A stretch of DNA of 64,000 bases from Amycolatopsis sp. GM8 (lineage in GTDB: Bacteria; Actinomycetota; Actinomycetes; Mycobacteriales; Pseudonocardiaceae), in the NCBI RefSeq assembly GCF_021653975.1, contig NZ_JAJKFK010000003.1, forward strand, positions 930,001 through 994,000, in the 5' to 3' direction. Below are positions 1-8,939 of this stretch, piece by piece. A model generated the notes under the pieces. The model was given only the letters and a program-made list of their open reading frames with translations, did not search any database and was not told the origin of the DNA. The position numbers and the translations under genes are program-made. Every line of letters begins with the position of its first letter. Position 1 is the first letter of the stretch.

Positions 1-270
1 CACCAGCAGCACCACGAGCGCGGCCGGGAACAACCGTTTGATCATCCGGCCCCAGAACTCGCGGTAGCCGATCCGGCCACGCAGGCTCGCCCGGACCAGC
101 TGGCCGGTGATCAGGAATCCCGACAGCAGGAAGAACACGTCGACGCCGCCGGAAATCCGGTCCAGCCACACGTGATAGACCACGACCAGCGCGCACGCGA
201 GCGCCCGCAGTCCCTGGATCTCCGGCCGGTATCGCCGGGCCGGCTGCACACTGTTCAGGCTCCCCACCAC
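1..270 (-). CDS. Acyltransferase 3 family membrane protein (N-terminal part, cut by window edge)
   Basis: The reverse strand encodes the beginning of an OafA/YrhL-type membrane acyltransferase, which moves acyl groups onto surface sugars or lipids. The family's N-terminal signature is visible: a PEIQGLRALA motif around residues 16-25, a YHVW histidine motif near residue 35 (the conserved catalytic-type His) and GGVDVFFLLSGFLIT in the second membrane segment. The start is taken as GTG at 270, although a second GTG at 267 is equally possible. The frame stays open to base 1, so the C-terminal majority lies outside. It follows the transporter gene on the same strand by about 46 bases. The acceptor is unknown. 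Confidence 0.8.
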   Translation of the reverse strand, partial: MVGSLNSVQPARRYRPEIQGLRALACALVVVYHVWLDRISGGVDVFFLLSGFLITGQLVRASLRGRIGYREFWGRMIKRLFPAALVVLLV

Positions 271-315
271 CGTGACGTTACCGACGAAGCCGACATCCCC
301 CGCGGGCGGCCACGA

Positions 316-1602
316 TCATGCGAAGTAGCGCAGCCACACGTACCCCCAGGCGATGGCGGTGCTGAGGATCGTGACGACGATGCCGTAGCGGGTGAACTGC
401 CAGAAGCTGATCGGGTGACCCGCGCGGGCGGCGATCCCGATCGCGACGACGTTGGCGCTGGCGGCGACCGCGGTGCCGTTGCCGCCGAAATCGGCACCCA
501 GCGCGAAGGCCCACCACAGGGCCTCGCCGGTCGCGGGGTCGGCGACGTCGGCGACCATCCCTTCGACGACCGGGGTCATCGTGGCCACGTAAGGAATGTT
601 GTCGAAGAACGCGCCGAGCGCGCTCGAGCCGAACAGCAGCGCGGTCGCGGCCGCGAAGTGGTTGTCCCCGAACAGGCGCGCCGTCTGGTTGCCGGCGGTT
701 TCGATGACGCCCGTGTAACCGAGTCCGGCGACCATCACGAACAGGCCCATGAAGAACACGAGCGTGGGCCACTCGACCTCGGCGAGCACGTCACCCAGGT
801 CCGCCCGGGTCACCAGCAGCATGACCCCGGCGCCGACGAGGGCCACGATCGACGGGGCGAGGTGGAGGACGGAGTGCAGCGCGAAACACAGCACGATCGC
901 GCCGAACACGATCAGGCAGCGGCGCAGCATGACCGGGTCGGTGATCGCGCGCCGTTCCTGCAGCGCCATCACCGCGGCCACGTGCTCGGGGTGATACCGG
1001 AACGCCTTGCGGAACAGCACCTTGGTGAACAGCACGAAGGCACCGAAGATGACGGCGACGATCGGCGCCATGTGCACCAGGAAGTCGGTGAACCCGAGTC
1101 CCGCGCGGCTGCCGATGATGATGTTGGGCGGGTCGCCGATCAGGGTGGCGGCACCACCGATGTTCGACGCGAGCACCTCGGCGATCAGGTAGGGCTGGGC
1201 GGGGATGCGCAACCGGTTGCACACGACCACCGTGACCGGCGCGACCAGCATGATCGTGGTGACGTTGTCGAGGAACGGCGAGGCGATGGCGGTGATCGTC
1301 ATGAACATGACCATCAGCGGGTACGGCCTGCCCCGGGCTTTCTTGGCCGCCCAGATGGCGAGGTAGTCGAACACGCCGGTCTGCTTGACGATCCCGACGA
1401 TGATCATCATGCCCAGCAGCAGGAAGATGACGTTCCAGTCGATGCCGGTGTGCTCGGAGTAGAACACGTCGGTGCCGGGGATGAGGCCCAGTACCGCCAT
1501 GACACCGGCGGCGATCAGCACCACTTTGACCTTGTCGGCCTTCTCCGTGGCGATGAAGAAGAACGCGACGACGAAGACGGCGAGTGCGAGGACGGCCGTC
1601 AC
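316..1602 (-). CDS. ArsB/NhaD-type (SLC13-like) ion transporter
   Basis: A 428-residue integral membrane protein with about ten to twelve hydrophobic segments. Features typical of the ion-transporter superfamily that includes ArsB, NhaD and CitMHS are the ASPFLDNVTT segment and its inverted counterpart GAFFDNIPYVATM, plus GGAATLIGDPPN and GADFGGNGTAVAASANV. These are the two pseudo-symmetric pore loops. The substrate could be Na+/H+, arsenite or a carboxylate; sequence alone does not decide. The start is GTG at 1602, which overlaps the stop of a 22-codon upstream ORF (GTGA), suggesting translational coupling. The CBS-domain gene lies upstream on the same strand and may sense energy or nucleotide state for the transporter. 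Confidence 0.85.
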   Translation of the reverse strand: MTAVLALAVFVVAFFFIATEKADKVKVVLIAAGVMAVLGLIPGTDVFYSEHTGIDWNVIFLLLGMMIIVGIVKQTGVFDYLAIWAAKKARGRPYPLMVMFMTITAIASPFLDNVTTIMLVAPVTVVVCNRLRIPAQPYLIAEVLASNIGGAATLIGDPPNIIIGSRAGLGFTDFLVHMAPIVAVIFGAFVLFTKVLFRKAFRYHPEHVAAVMALQERRAITDPVMLRRCLIVFGAIVLCFALHSVLHLAPSIVALVGAGVMLLVTRADLGDVLAEVEWPTLVFFMGLFVMVAGLGYTGVIETAGNQTARLFGDNHFAAATALLFGSSALGAFFDNIPYVATMTPVVEGMVADVADPATGEALWWAFALGADFGGNGTAVAASANVVAIGIAARAGHPISFWQFTRYGIVVTILSTAIAWGYVWLRYFA

Positions 1603-1667
1603 GGCGCCAGCCCTGGTGGTCCGGCGGCCGTTACGGCTTCATCGGGGCGGGCGAGGCGACACAGCAT
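1599..1667 (-). CDS. Putative 22-aa leader ORF coupled to the transporter gene
   Basis: A small frame begins at ATG 1667 directly behind a strong GGAGG ribosome-binding site and encodes MLCRLARPDEAV followed by a Gly/Pro-rich tail. Its TGA overlaps the GTG start of the transporter gene in a GTGA arrangement. The transporter start itself has no obvious ribosome-binding site. The simplest reading is that translation of the small frame delivers ribosomes to the transporter start. No relationship to a named leader peptide family is claimed, and the coding status is inferred only from the ribosome-binding site and overlap. Confidence 0.45.
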   Translation of the reverse strand: MLCRLARPDEAVTAAGPPGLAP

Positions 1668-1709
1668 GGGGACCTCCGGGGCAGGCGGCTTCGGCGGATG
1701 GCTGGCGCG

Positions 1710-2168
1710 TCAGTCCTCGGGGCCGAACACCGCCAGGCTGGTGATCAGCCGGTCGAGCGTGATGGCACCGGTGAGCACGCCCGCGTCGTCGACGACCGCG
1801 ACGAGCGGGCTGTGCTGGCGGGCCATCAGCGCGGCCACCTCGAACAGCGTCGCGTCGTCGCGGACGGTCGCCGGTTTCGCGGGACGGCGGGGAGCGCAGT
1901 CGCCGACGGTCCGGTCGGCCAGTTCCAGCCAGAACCGGTCGGCGTGGTCCTCGTCGACCGCGCGGACCAGCGCCGGATCGTCCTGATAGGACCCGGACAC
2001 CGCCAGCCGCAGGACCTGGGTGCCGGGCAGCACCGCCCACAGGCGCGACCACTCGTCGACGACGATCAGCCCGGGCAGCCGGCTCACCGCCATCACCCGG
2101 ACCGCCTGGGCCACCGGGTCGTCGACGGTGACCGTCGGAACGTGCATGGCGATGTCGCGTGCTCGCAT
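1710..2168 (-). CDS. CBS-domain pair protein
   Basis: A 152-residue protein made almost entirely of two CBS motifs. The first covers roughly residues 5-60 ([33 protein letters not shown]); the second covers about 95-148 ([40 protein letters not shown]). Such pairs bind adenine nucleotides and act as regulatory modules. The start is ATG 2168. It precedes the ArsB/NhaD-type transporter by 107 bases on the same strand, so a role in controlling transport is plausible but inferred. It is divergent from the histidine kinase gene at 2391, with about 220 bases between them. Confidence 0.85.
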   Translation of the reverse strand: MRARDIAMHVPTVTVDDPVAQAVRVMAVSRLPGLIVVDEWSRLWAVLPGTQVLRLAVSGSYQDDPALVRAVDEDHADRFWLELADRTVGDCAPRRPAKPATVRDDATLFEVAALMARQHSPLVAVVDDAGVLTGAITLDRLITSLAVFGPED

Positions 2169-2390
2169 GGCATCCCGTTCGGTGTGCAGGGCCGGCCACG
2201 GTGCTGACATGTCCCCGATGCCTCCGTTCTCGGCGGGCCTTCGTCTCCTACTCCCCCGAGTTTCGGCGAACGCGCAGGTCACGACCATCGGGCCGGGCAC
2301 CCATTCCGGCCGGGGCCGGCCATGTAGACGGGTGAAGATGGGTGCCGGCCCGGATGGACAGCCGCGCGTTTTCGGGTCACGCTCGCGTCT

Positions 2391-3347
2391 GTGTCCCTGT
2401 TCCGGCGGATCTTCCTGCTCAACGCGACCGTGCTCAGCGCCGCCACGGCCTTGCTGCTGCTGGGCCCGGTGACGGTGTCCACCCCGGCCCTGTTCACCGA
2501 GGTGCTCGTCCTCGTCACCGGCCTGATCGTGGTGCTCGTCGCCAACGCGGTCCTGCTGCGGATCGGCCTGGCGCCGCTGCAGCGACTCACCCGCACGATG
2601 ACCACGATCGATCTGCTGCGGCCCGCACCGCGGCTGGCGCCTCAGGGCAACGGGGAGGTCGCCGAGTTGATCCGCACCTTCAACACCATGCTCGACCGCC
2701 TGGAGGCCGAACGCGGTTTCAGCGCCGCGCGGGCGCTCTCGGTGCAGGAGGCCGAACGCAGCCGGATCGCGCGGGAACTGCACGACGAGGTGGGCCAGTC
2801 GCTCACCGCGGTGCTGCTGGAGCTGAAGCGGATCGCGGACAGCCGCCTCCCGGCCGCGGCGGGCGAAGAACTCCGGCCGGCGCAGGAAACGACCCGCGGT
2901 GCCCTCGACGAGGTCCGCCGGATCGCCCGCCGGCTGCGTCCCGGTGTGCTGGAGGAACTCGGCCTGGCCAGTTCCCTCAAGGCGCTCGCGGGCGAGAGCA
3001 CCGACCACACCGACGTCACCGCGACGGTCCGGATCGACCCGCACATCGGGCATCTCGGGGAGGACGCCGAACTGGTCCTGTATCGCGTCGCACAGGAAGG
3101 GTTCACCAACATCGTCCGCCACGCGGGCGCCCGGCACGCCGAGCTGATCCTTCGGGCGAGCGCCGGGCAGGTCGAACTGCGCCTGCGCGACGACGGGCGC
3201 GGAATCGGCGACGCGACCGAAGGAGCCGGGATCACCGGGATGCGGGAACGCGCCCTGCTGATCGGCGCGCGGCTCACCATCGGCCCCGCGCCGGGAGCGG
3301 GCACCGAGATACGGCTGGTGGTACCGGTGGCCGAGGAGGAGCGATGA
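2391..3347 (+). CDS. NarL-family sensor histidine kinase
   Basis: A 318-residue membrane kinase. Two transmembrane segments (about residues 6-26 and 35-56) are followed by a HAMP-like linker, then a HisKA_3 dimerisation region with the phosphoacceptor His131 in [15 protein letters not shown], and a C-terminal HATPase domain ([32 protein letters not shown]). The extracytoplasmic loop is only a few residues long, so the signal is probably sensed in the membrane or inside the cell. The start is GTG 2391. The last codons overlap the response-regulator gene by four bases (ATGA). The inducing signal is not evident. Confidence 0.92.
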   Translation: MSLFRRIFLLNATVLSAATALLLLGPVTVSTPALFTEVLVLVTGLIVVLVANAVLLRIGLAPLQRLTRTMTTIDLLRPAPRLAPQGNGEVAELIRTFNTMLDRLEAERGFSAARALSVQEAERSRIARELHDEVGQSLTAVLLELKRIADSRLPAAAGEELRPAQETTRGALDEVRRIARRLRPGVLEELGLASSLKALAGESTDHTDVTATVRIDPHIGHLGEDAELVLYRVAQEGFTNIVRHAGARHAELILRASAGQVELRLRDDGRGIGDATEGAGITGMRERALLIGARLTIGPAPGAGTEIRLVVPVAEEER

Positions 3348-3991
3348 CCGTGCGCATCCTGCTCGCCGACGACCACGCCCTGGTGCGGCGGGGCGTGCGG
3401 CTCATCCTCGACAACGAGCCGGACCTGACCGTGGTCGCCGAAGCCGGGGACGGCGCCGAAGCCATCGCCGCGGCACGGGCCGAGGAACCGGACCTGGCCA
3501 TCCTCGACATCGCGATGCCGCGCCTGACCGGCCTCCAGGCGGCGCGTGAACTGTCGCGCATCCAGCCCGGCCTGCGGATCCTCATGCTCACGATGTACGA
3601 CAACGAGCAGTACTTCTTCGAAGCGCTCAAAGCCGGCGCGTCCGGGTATGTGCTCAAGTCCGTCGCCGACCGGGACCTGGTCGAAGCCTGCCGGGCGGCG
3701 ATGCGCGGCGAGCCATTCCTTTATCCGGGCGCGATCACGTCGCTCATCCGCGACTACCTCGACCGCGCCCGCAACGGCGACGGGATCCCCGAGCGCGCCA
3801 TCACCCCACGCGAGGAGGAGATCCTCAAGCTCGTCGCCGAAGGGCACTCCTCCAAGGAAATCGCCGACATCCTGTTCATCAGCGCGAAAACCGTCGAGCG
3901 TCACCGGGCCAACCTGCTGCAGAAACTCGGCCTCAAGGACCGCCTGGAACTGACCCGCTACGCGATCCGCGCCGGGCTGATCGAACCGTGA
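3344..3991 (+). CDS. NarL/FixJ-type response regulator
   Basis: A 215-residue response regulator that is the partner of the kinase ending at 3347, whose stop overlaps its ATG. The receiver domain covers about residues 3-120 with the acidic pair DD at 9-10, phosphoacceptor Asp55 ([10 protein letters not shown]) and the conserved Lys in GYVLKSV. A LuxR-type helix-turn-helix follows at about 148-205 ([40 protein letters not shown]). The target genes are unknown; the ABC importer genes start 115 bases downstream on the same strand and are candidates only by position. Confidence 0.95.
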   Translation: MTVRILLADDHALVRRGVRLILDNEPDLTVVAEAGDGAEAIAAARAEEPDLAILDIAMPRLTGLQAARELSRIQPGLRILMLTMYDNEQYFFEALKAGASGYVLKSVADRDLVEACRAAMRGEPFLYPGAITSLIRDYLDRARNGDGIPERAITPREEEILKLVAEGHSSKEIADILFISAKTVERHRANLLQKLGLKDRLELTRYAIRAGLIEP

Positions 3992-4105
3992 ATTACCGCG
4001 TTGTGAGGTGACTCACCGGGCACTTCGGCGGACGCGCGGGAACCAGGCCAGTCCCTCATGCGACCACTGCTTCTGAGACGTCGAGGACGGCGAGGGAGAA
4101 AACCT

Positions 4106-5086
4106 GTGGGAGCACTGCGCTGGACGGCGGCGATCGTCACTGTCCTTTTCGGACTGACGGCGTGCGGCAGCGCCGACCCGGCCACGCCCGCCGCGGCGTC
4201 CAGCTCCACGGAAACGGGCGGGCACCCCTGCCCGGAACCGCCGCGGCTGTCCTCGCCGCCGCAGCGGGTGGTCACGATGGACGGCGCCGCCGCGGCGATC
4301 CTCGAGCGCCTGGGCGTCGGCGACAAGATCGTCGGCACCGCCGCGCCGGACTTCTTCAAGGCCTTCACCGGCGACGAAGCCGCGAAACTGGCGAAGATCA
4401 AGGTGATCGACCCCGGCCAGGGCAACGCGGAAGCCGTGATCGCCGCCAAGCCCGACCTGGTCGTCGGCATCTCCAGTTACAGCTTCGGCGGGTTCGACGG
4501 CACCCCGAGCGTCGAGCAGCTCGCCAGGGCCGGCGCGAAGTCGCTGGTCGCCTGTGACACGAGCATGGGCGCGGCGGTCAAGGATCTGACCGAGACGACC
4601 ACCTTCGTGCAGCAGGTGGCCAAGGTCTTCGGCGTCGAACAGCGCGGGGCCGAGCTGGTTTCCTGGATCACCGCGTCGGTCGAGGGGGCCAAGCGCACGG
4701 CGGGAACGCCGGTGCGGGTGCTGGCGCTGTCCACGCCACCCGCGGCCGGGCAGCCGGTGCGGGCTCAGGGCGGGACCGGGCTGGCCAACGGGGTGATCAC
4801 GCTGGCCGGTGGCACGAACATCGCCGAGGACGCGCCGCAGGAGTTCGCGAGCCTGAGCGCCGAAGAGGTCGTCCGGCGCGACCCGCAGGCGATCGTGGTG
4901 ATCTCCGGCTTCGCCCCCGGCAGCGACGACGCCCTGCTCACCGCGATCCGCAGCAGTCCGGTGCTGGCCGCGACGACGGCGGTGCGGGAGAACCGCCTTG
5001 TCGTTGTGCCGCAAAGCATCCTGCTCTCCCCCAGCGTGCTCAACGGCGACGCGGTCGCGAAGATCGCCGAAGCGCTCCACAAGTGA
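4106..5086 (+). CDS. Periplasmic-type binding lipoprotein of an iron-siderophore/cobalamin ABC importer
   Basis: A TroA/FepB-fold substrate-binding protein. From the GTG at 4106 there is a textbook lipoprotein signal: a hydrophobic stretch ending in the lipobox LTAC (lipidated Cys near residue 20) followed by a Ser/Ala/Pro-rich linker. The GTG is preceded by a GGGAG ribosome-binding site; an upstream ATG at 4058 would prepend an Arg-rich extension and looks less likely. The mature domain includes QRVVTMDGAAAAILERLGV, the usual opening of the fold. The stop overlaps the permease start. The ligand is probably a ferric siderophore or cobalamin; no cobalamin riboswitch was recognised upstream. 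Confidence 0.88.
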   Translation: MGALRWTAAIVTVLFGLTACGSADPATPAAASSSTETGGHPCPEPPRLSSPPQRVVTMDGAAAAILERLGVGDKIVGTAAPDFFKAFTGDEAAKLAKIKVIDPGQGNAEAVIAAKPDLVVGISSYSFGGFDGTPSVEQLARAGAKSLVACDTSMGAAVKDLTETTTFVQQVAKVFGVEQRGAELVSWITASVEGAKRTAGTPVRVLALSTPPAAGQPVRAQGGTGLANGVITLAGGTNIAEDAPQEFASLSAEEVVRRDPQAIVVISGFAPGSDDALLTAIRSSPVLAATTAVRENRLVVVPQSILLSPSVLNGDAVAKIAEALHK

Positions 5087-6141
5087 CAGTGCGACGGGGA
5101 AGCGGTCTGCTCGGCGGGATCCCGATCGCCGTGATCCTCGTCGTGCTCGCCGCCACGCTGACGGTGTCCGCGCTGGTCGCTGTCGGCCTCGGGCCGGTGG
5201 CCATCTCGCCCGGTGAGGTGACGTCGATCGTCGGCGCCCACCTCGCCGGGCGTGGCACGCCCGGACCGGCCGACTTCATCGTGTGGAACCTGCGCGTGCC
5301 ACGGGTCCTGCAGGGCGTGTTCGTCGGCGCGGGACTGGCCGTGGCCGGACTGCTGACCCAGGCGATGGTCCGCAACCCCCTCGGTGAGCCCTTCATCCTC
5401 GGGCTCACTTCGGGCGCCGGCGCCGGCGCCGTGCTCGTGCTGACCACACTCGGCGCCGGCGTCGCCGGCCTGCTCACGCTGCCGCTGGCCGCGTTCGGCG
5501 GCGCGGTCGCCACCGCGCTGGTGGTGTTCGGGTTTTCGCGGGCCGGCGGGCGGATCCAGGCCGGGCGGATGGTGATGACCGGAATCGCGGTCGGGCAGCT
5601 GCTCGCCGGGGTGATCTCGTTCCTGCTGCTGCGCACGCACGACGTCGACGCGCAGCAGCAGATCTTGTTCTGGATCCTCGGCAGCCTGGCCGGCGCCCAG
5701 TGGTCGCTGGCCCTGACCTGTTCGGTGGTCGTCCTGGTCCTGGTGATCGCGTCGGCGGCGGGCGCGGGGCGGCTGAACCTGCTGGTGCTAGGCGACGACG
5801 GCGCCGCGTCGCTCGGGCTCGACGCCGCCCGGGCCCGCGCCGTGCTGCTGGTGATCGTCGCGCTGCTGACGGGGACCGTGGTCGCGGTGTCGGGCAGCAT
5901 CGGGTTCCTCGGCCTGATCGTGCCCAACCTGACCCGGTTGCTCGTCGGCGCCGACCACCGCCGCGCGCTGCCGGTCACGGCGCTGCTCGGCGCGCTCGTG
6001 ATCGTCTGGGCCGACACCGCCGCCCGGCTGGTGCTGGCCCCGACCGAGCTGCCGATCGGCATCCTCACCGCGGCCATCGGGGTGCCGCTGTTCCTGGTGG
6101 TGCTGCGCCGCAGCGCGGCGGGAACGGTGGGCCTGTCGTGA
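5083..6141 (+). CDS. FecCD-type ABC importer permease
   Basis: A 352-residue permease of the BtuC/FhuB/FecCD family with about ten membrane helices. Family marks include the RVPRVLQGVFVGAGLAVAG segment near residue 68 (RLPR-type motif), the RNPLGEPFILGLTSGAGAGA loop and GSIGFLGLIVPNLTRLLVG, the coupling-helix region that contacts the ATPase. It starts at GTG 5083 inside the stop region of the binding-protein gene, and its stop overlaps the ATPase gene, so the three genes form a tight operon. It probably forms a homodimeric channel for the ligand bound by the lipoprotein. Confidence 0.92.
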   Translation: MTVRRGSGLLGGIPIAVILVVLAATLTVSALVAVGLGPVAISPGEVTSIVGAHLAGRGTPGPADFIVWNLRVPRVLQGVFVGAGLAVAGLLTQAMVRNPLGEPFILGLTSGAGAGAVLVLTTLGAGVAGLLTLPLAAFGGAVATALVVFGFSRAGGRIQAGRMVMTGIAVGQLLAGVISFLLLRTHDVDAQQQILFWILGSLAGAQWSLALTCSVVVLVLVIASAAGAGRLNLLVLGDDGAASLGLDAARARAVLLVIVALLTGTVVAVSGSIGFLGLIVPNLTRLLVGADHRRALPVTALLGALVIVWADTAARLVLAPTELPIGILTAAIGVPLFLVVLRRSAAGTVGLS

Positions 6142-6908
6142 AACTCGTCTTCGACGGCGTTTCCGCCGGCTACACCGACGTGCCCGCCGTCCACGATGTC
6201 ACGTTGACGATCGCGCCCGGTGAGTTCGTCGCGGTCGTCGGGCCCAACGGCAGCGGCAAGTCCACTTTGCTCAAGACCGTCTACCGGGCCCTGCGCCCGC
6301 GCGCGGGGGCGGTGCTGCTCGGGGACGACGACGTCTGGAGTGCGCGGCACCGCGACGTCGCCCGCCGCGTCGGGGTGCTCGGCCAGGACCAGGCCGGTGG
6401 CTACGACTTCACCGCACGCGAAGCGGTGCGGCTCGGCCGCTACCCGCACCTCGACGCGTTCGACCGGCTCACCGCCGGCGACGAGGCGATCGTCGCGGAC
6501 GCGCTGAAACGTACTGGCGCCACGGGGTTCGCGGACCGTCCACTGTCCACATTGTCCGGCGGGGAACGCCAGCGCGTGCTGCTGGCCCGTGCCCTCGCCC
6601 AGCAGCCGGAGGTGCTGGTGCTGGACGAACCGACCAACCACCTCGACCCGGCGCACCAGATCTCCGCGCTGGCGCTGGTGGCCTCACTCGGGATCACGGT
6701 GGTCGCCGCGCTGCACACCCTGGACCTCGCCGCCCGGCACGCCACGACGATCGTCGCCCTCAAAGCGGGCACGATCGCCGCGGCCGGCGCGCCGGGAGAG
6801 GTGCTGGTCCCGGAGGTGTTCCGTGACGTGTTCGACGTGGACGGCAGTGTCATCCCGGACCCCGTCGACGGAAGGCCGCGGGTACTGCTGCGCGAACTCG
6901 CCGACTGA
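6138..6908 (+). CDS. ABC importer ATPase (iron-siderophore/cobalamin type)
   Basis: A 256-residue nucleotide-binding subunit of the FepC/BtuD group. The Walker A motif GPNGSGKST lies at residues 35-43, the signature LSGGERQR near 135-142, Walker B VLVLDEPTNHLDP near 155-167 and the switch His in AALHTLDLA. It starts with GTG at 6138, overlapping the permease stop by four bases. It is convergent with the patatin gene, whose stop is 14 bases away. It energises uptake together with the two preceding genes. Confidence 0.94.
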   Translation: MKLVFDGVSAGYTDVPAVHDVTLTIAPGEFVAVVGPNGSGKSTLLKTVYRALRPRAGAVLLGDDDVWSARHRDVARRVGVLGQDQAGGYDFTAREAVRLGRYPHLDAFDRLTAGDEAIVADALKRTGATGFADRPLSTLSGGERQRVLLARALAQQPEVLVLDEPTNHLDPAHQISALALVASLGITVVAALHTLDLAARHATTIVALKAGTIAAAGAPGEVLVPEVFRDVFDVDGSVIPDPVDGRPRVLLRELAD

Positions 6909-6922
6909 CTCGGAACCCGGCG

Positions 6923-7825
6923 TCAGCGCCAGAAATCGGCGAGCTGCCCGGCAAGAGCGCGCCCCTGGTGGTAGCCGACTCGGGCGGCGGGTGGGCGCAG
7001 CGACAGATCCACCGCGTTGGCGCCGAACATGTGCTCCGAGTCGCTGTCGGGGAAAATGGTCTCGACCTTGCTGCCGCCGGCACGTAGTTCGTCGACCTGT
7101 GCCGCGAGTTGGCTGCCCCACGCCAGCGGCACCCGTGATCTGCCGCCGAAGGGGGACAGGACCAGCACCCGCCCGAATCCCGCCGCCAGATCGGCATTCT
7201 CGTTGCGCCGGTAGCCGCCGTCGATGTATCGGTTGTCCCCGATCCGGTGGGGAGCGGCGCCGGGCCCGGAAGTGCTCGCGGCCACGGCGTCCACCAGGTC
7301 CACTCCGCTGTCGCGGTCGAACACGACCGGCTCACCGGTGTGGGCATCGACGGCCACGATGAGGATCGGCCGTTGTGGCCAGTCTTGGCTGGGCAGCCGA
7401 GCGGCGACGACAGCGCGCCGCGTCGGCCCGGAGCTGCCCGGCGTCGCATCCAATTCGAGTGCCGCCGCACCCAGCCGGCGGCGCATATCAGCCGGATCCT
7501 CAGCGGCGGCAATGATCCGGCCGGTCTTCTCCAGCAGGCCCGCCACATTCGGGCCACGTCCACGGCCGGACCCAGCCGGCTGGGGCGAGGCGGCCAGGAT
7601 GGCGGCAAACAGTTCGGCCGGGCTCGTGCCGCTGATCTGGGCCGCGACCGTCGATCCGGCCGACGTCCCGATGATCAGATCGGCCGCGGTCACATCCAGC
7701 CCGGCCTCGGACAGACCGGCGACGACGCCGATCTCCCACGCATTGCCGGTCGCGCCGCCACCACCGAGGACCAACGCGCGCGTGGCGGGGGTGACATGCG
7801 GAACTGAAGAAGGTGTTGTGTTCAT
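6923..7825 (-). CDS. Patatin-like phospholipase/esterase
   Basis: A 300-residue patatin-fold serine hydrolase. The oxyanion-hole glycine cluster GGGGATG is at residues 21-27, the nucleophile Ser55 sits in GTSAG, and the catalytic Asp202 is in the DGG motif (YIDGGYRRN). These are the complete Ser-Asp dyad elements, so an active lipid acyl hydrolase is expected. There is no clear signal peptide, so the enzyme is probably cytoplasmic. A short ORF with a good ribosome-binding site lies 42 bases upstream of the ATG at 7825. Confidence 0.92.
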   Translation of the reverse strand: MNTTPSSVPHVTPATRALVLGGGGATGNAWEIGVVAGLSEAGLDVTAADLIIGTSAGSTVAAQISGTSPAELFAAILAASPQPAGSGRGRGPNVAGLLEKTGRIIAAAEDPADMRRRLGAAALELDATPGSSGPTRRAVVAARLPSQDWPQRPILIVAVDAHTGEPVVFDRDSGVDLVDAVAASTSGPGAAPHRIGDNRYIDGGYRRNENADLAAGFGRVLVLSPFGGRSRVPLAWGSQLAAQVDELRAGGSKVETIFPDSDSEHMFGANAVDLSLRPPAARVGYHQGRALAGQLADFWR

Positions 7826-7867
7826 GGGAGTCGCCTTTCGCGATTTGCCTTTCGGCGCTCCCGGCGA

Positions 7868-7927
7868 CTACCTCAGTCGCGCGATCGTGAACTGCGAGAG
7901 AGCACCCACTGCCGACACTGCGTTCAT
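7868..7927 (-). CDS. Putative 19-aa leader ORF upstream of the patatin gene
   Basis: ATG 7927 is preceded at good spacing by GGAGGTGAG, a near-perfect ribosome-binding site, and opens a 19-codon frame (MNAVSAVGALSQFTIARLR) ending in TAG. The patatin gene begins 42 bases further on in the same direction. The frame is too short for compositional tests. It may be a translated leader, or a misplaced start signal without function. The peptide shows no run of one amino acid, so a classical amino-acid attenuator is not indicated. Confidence 0.35.
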   Translation of the reverse strand: MNAVSAVGALSQFTIARLR

Positions 7928-7967
7928 GGGTCTCACCTCCAGCCGATAGATCACGATCGCCGAAACG

Positions 7968-8834
7968 CTAACACCCCGGCGGCGCGGCCGGCAACCGATA
8001 AACACGGGTCGCGGTCGACCCGTAGATTTCGTCCTTTTCGGTCGCGGACATCGAGTCGAGGAGGGCAGCCACAGCGCCGAGCACCTCGCGGTAACTACCG
8101 GCCAGCAGGCAGACCGGCCAATCGGAGCCGAACATCAGGCGCCCCGGACCGAACAGCTCGATCACCCGCTCCACATACGGCCTGAGGTCGTCCACCCGCC
8201 ACGACCCCCAATCAGCCTCCGTGATCATGCCGGACAGCTTGACCGCGACATTGGGCAGTTCCGCGAGACCGGGAATCCGGCTGGTCCAGGCAGGATCCGC
8301 ACCCGAAGCGATCGCCGGCTTCGCGATGTGGTCGAGCACGAACCGCAAATCGGGCAGGTCGGCAGCCAACCGTATGGCCGCCGGCAGCTCGCGCGCCTTC
8401 ACCAGCAGGTCGTAAGTCAATCCGCGCTCCTGGACGGCTCTCAGGCCACGCCGAACGTCAGGTCGAGAGTGCCAATCGGCGTCCTGCTCGTCGTGAGCCG
8501 GATGGCGGATGCCGACCAGCCACCTGCCGCCTGGTCCCGCCATCAACCGGTCGAGATCCGAGACGACTTCCGGGCTCGTCAGGTCGACCCAGCCGACGAC
8601 GCCGCGAATGAAATCGGTGCGATCCGCGATGCGCAGGAACGTCTCGGTTTCGCGGATGTCCGCCACGGCCTGCACCAGGACCGTGCCCGCCACACCGAGT
8701 TCACCCAATGCCGGCGCGAGATCGGCCGGACCGAAGTCACGCCTGATGGGATCCATTTCGGGTCCCGCCATCCACGGATACCCGAAATCGCCGATCGTCC
8801 AGAAGTGGTGATGGGCGTCGATCCGAGCGTTCAT
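7968..8834 (-). CDS. Amidohydrolase-2 family hydrolase (fuconolactonase/dicarboxylate-lactonase-like)
   Basis: A 288-residue TIM-barrel amidohydrolase. It begins with the metal-binding motif DAHHHFW (residues 6-12) and keeps later family marks: KLSGM near residue 203, and MFGSDWPV with the catalytic Asp near residue 243. Relatives hydrolyse lactones or decarboxylate small aromatic acids. It lies 105 bases downstream of the MFS gene on the same strand with a strong hairpin between them, so it may be only partly co-transcribed with the transporter. A catabolic role on a ring-cleavage or lactone intermediate is inferred. Confidence 0.88.
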   Translation of the reverse strand: MNARIDAHHHFWTIGDFGYPWMAGPEMDPIRRDFGPADLAPALGELGVAGTVLVQAVADIRETETFLRIADRTDFIRGVVGWVDLTSPEVVSDLDRLMAGPGGRWLVGIRHPAHDEQDADWHSRPDVRRGLRAVQERGLTYDLLVKARELPAAIRLAADLPDLRFVLDHIAKPAIASGADPAWTSRIPGLAELPNVAVKLSGMITEADWGSWRVDDLRPYVERVIELFGPGRLMFGSDWPVCLLAGSYREVLGAVAALLDSMSATEKDEIYGSTATRVYRLPAAPPGC

Positions 8835-8854
8835 CCGAGTCCTTCGAACGAAGA

Positions 8855-8898
8855 AAGGTGCTCCGGGCCGCGGTGACCACCACGGCCCGGAGCACCTT
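8855..8898 (-). terminator. Perfect 16-bp stem hairpin after the MFS gene
   Basis: Arms 8855-8870 (AAGGTGCTCCGGGCCG) and 8883-8898 are exact reverse complements around a 12-base loop. The structure follows the MFS stop (8940) and precedes the amidohydrolase start (8834), on the strand of both genes. It most likely terminates or attenuates MFS transcription. There is no U-tract, as is common in actinobacteria. Confidence 0.75.
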
Positions 8899-8939
8899 AC
8901 TCGATGCCCAGCACATCCACTGTGCGCGAGAAATCCGCG

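Noticed and set aside
172-1986. A 604-codon plus-strand frame over the transporter and CBS-protein genes
   Set aside because: The minus strand has two clear proteins here. The plus-strand product is charged low-complexity sequence typical of an antisense shadow.
3992-4105. A cobalamin or iron riboswitch before the ABC importer genes
   Set aside because: The leader is only about 115 bases and contains no recognisable B12-box or conserved riboswitch core.
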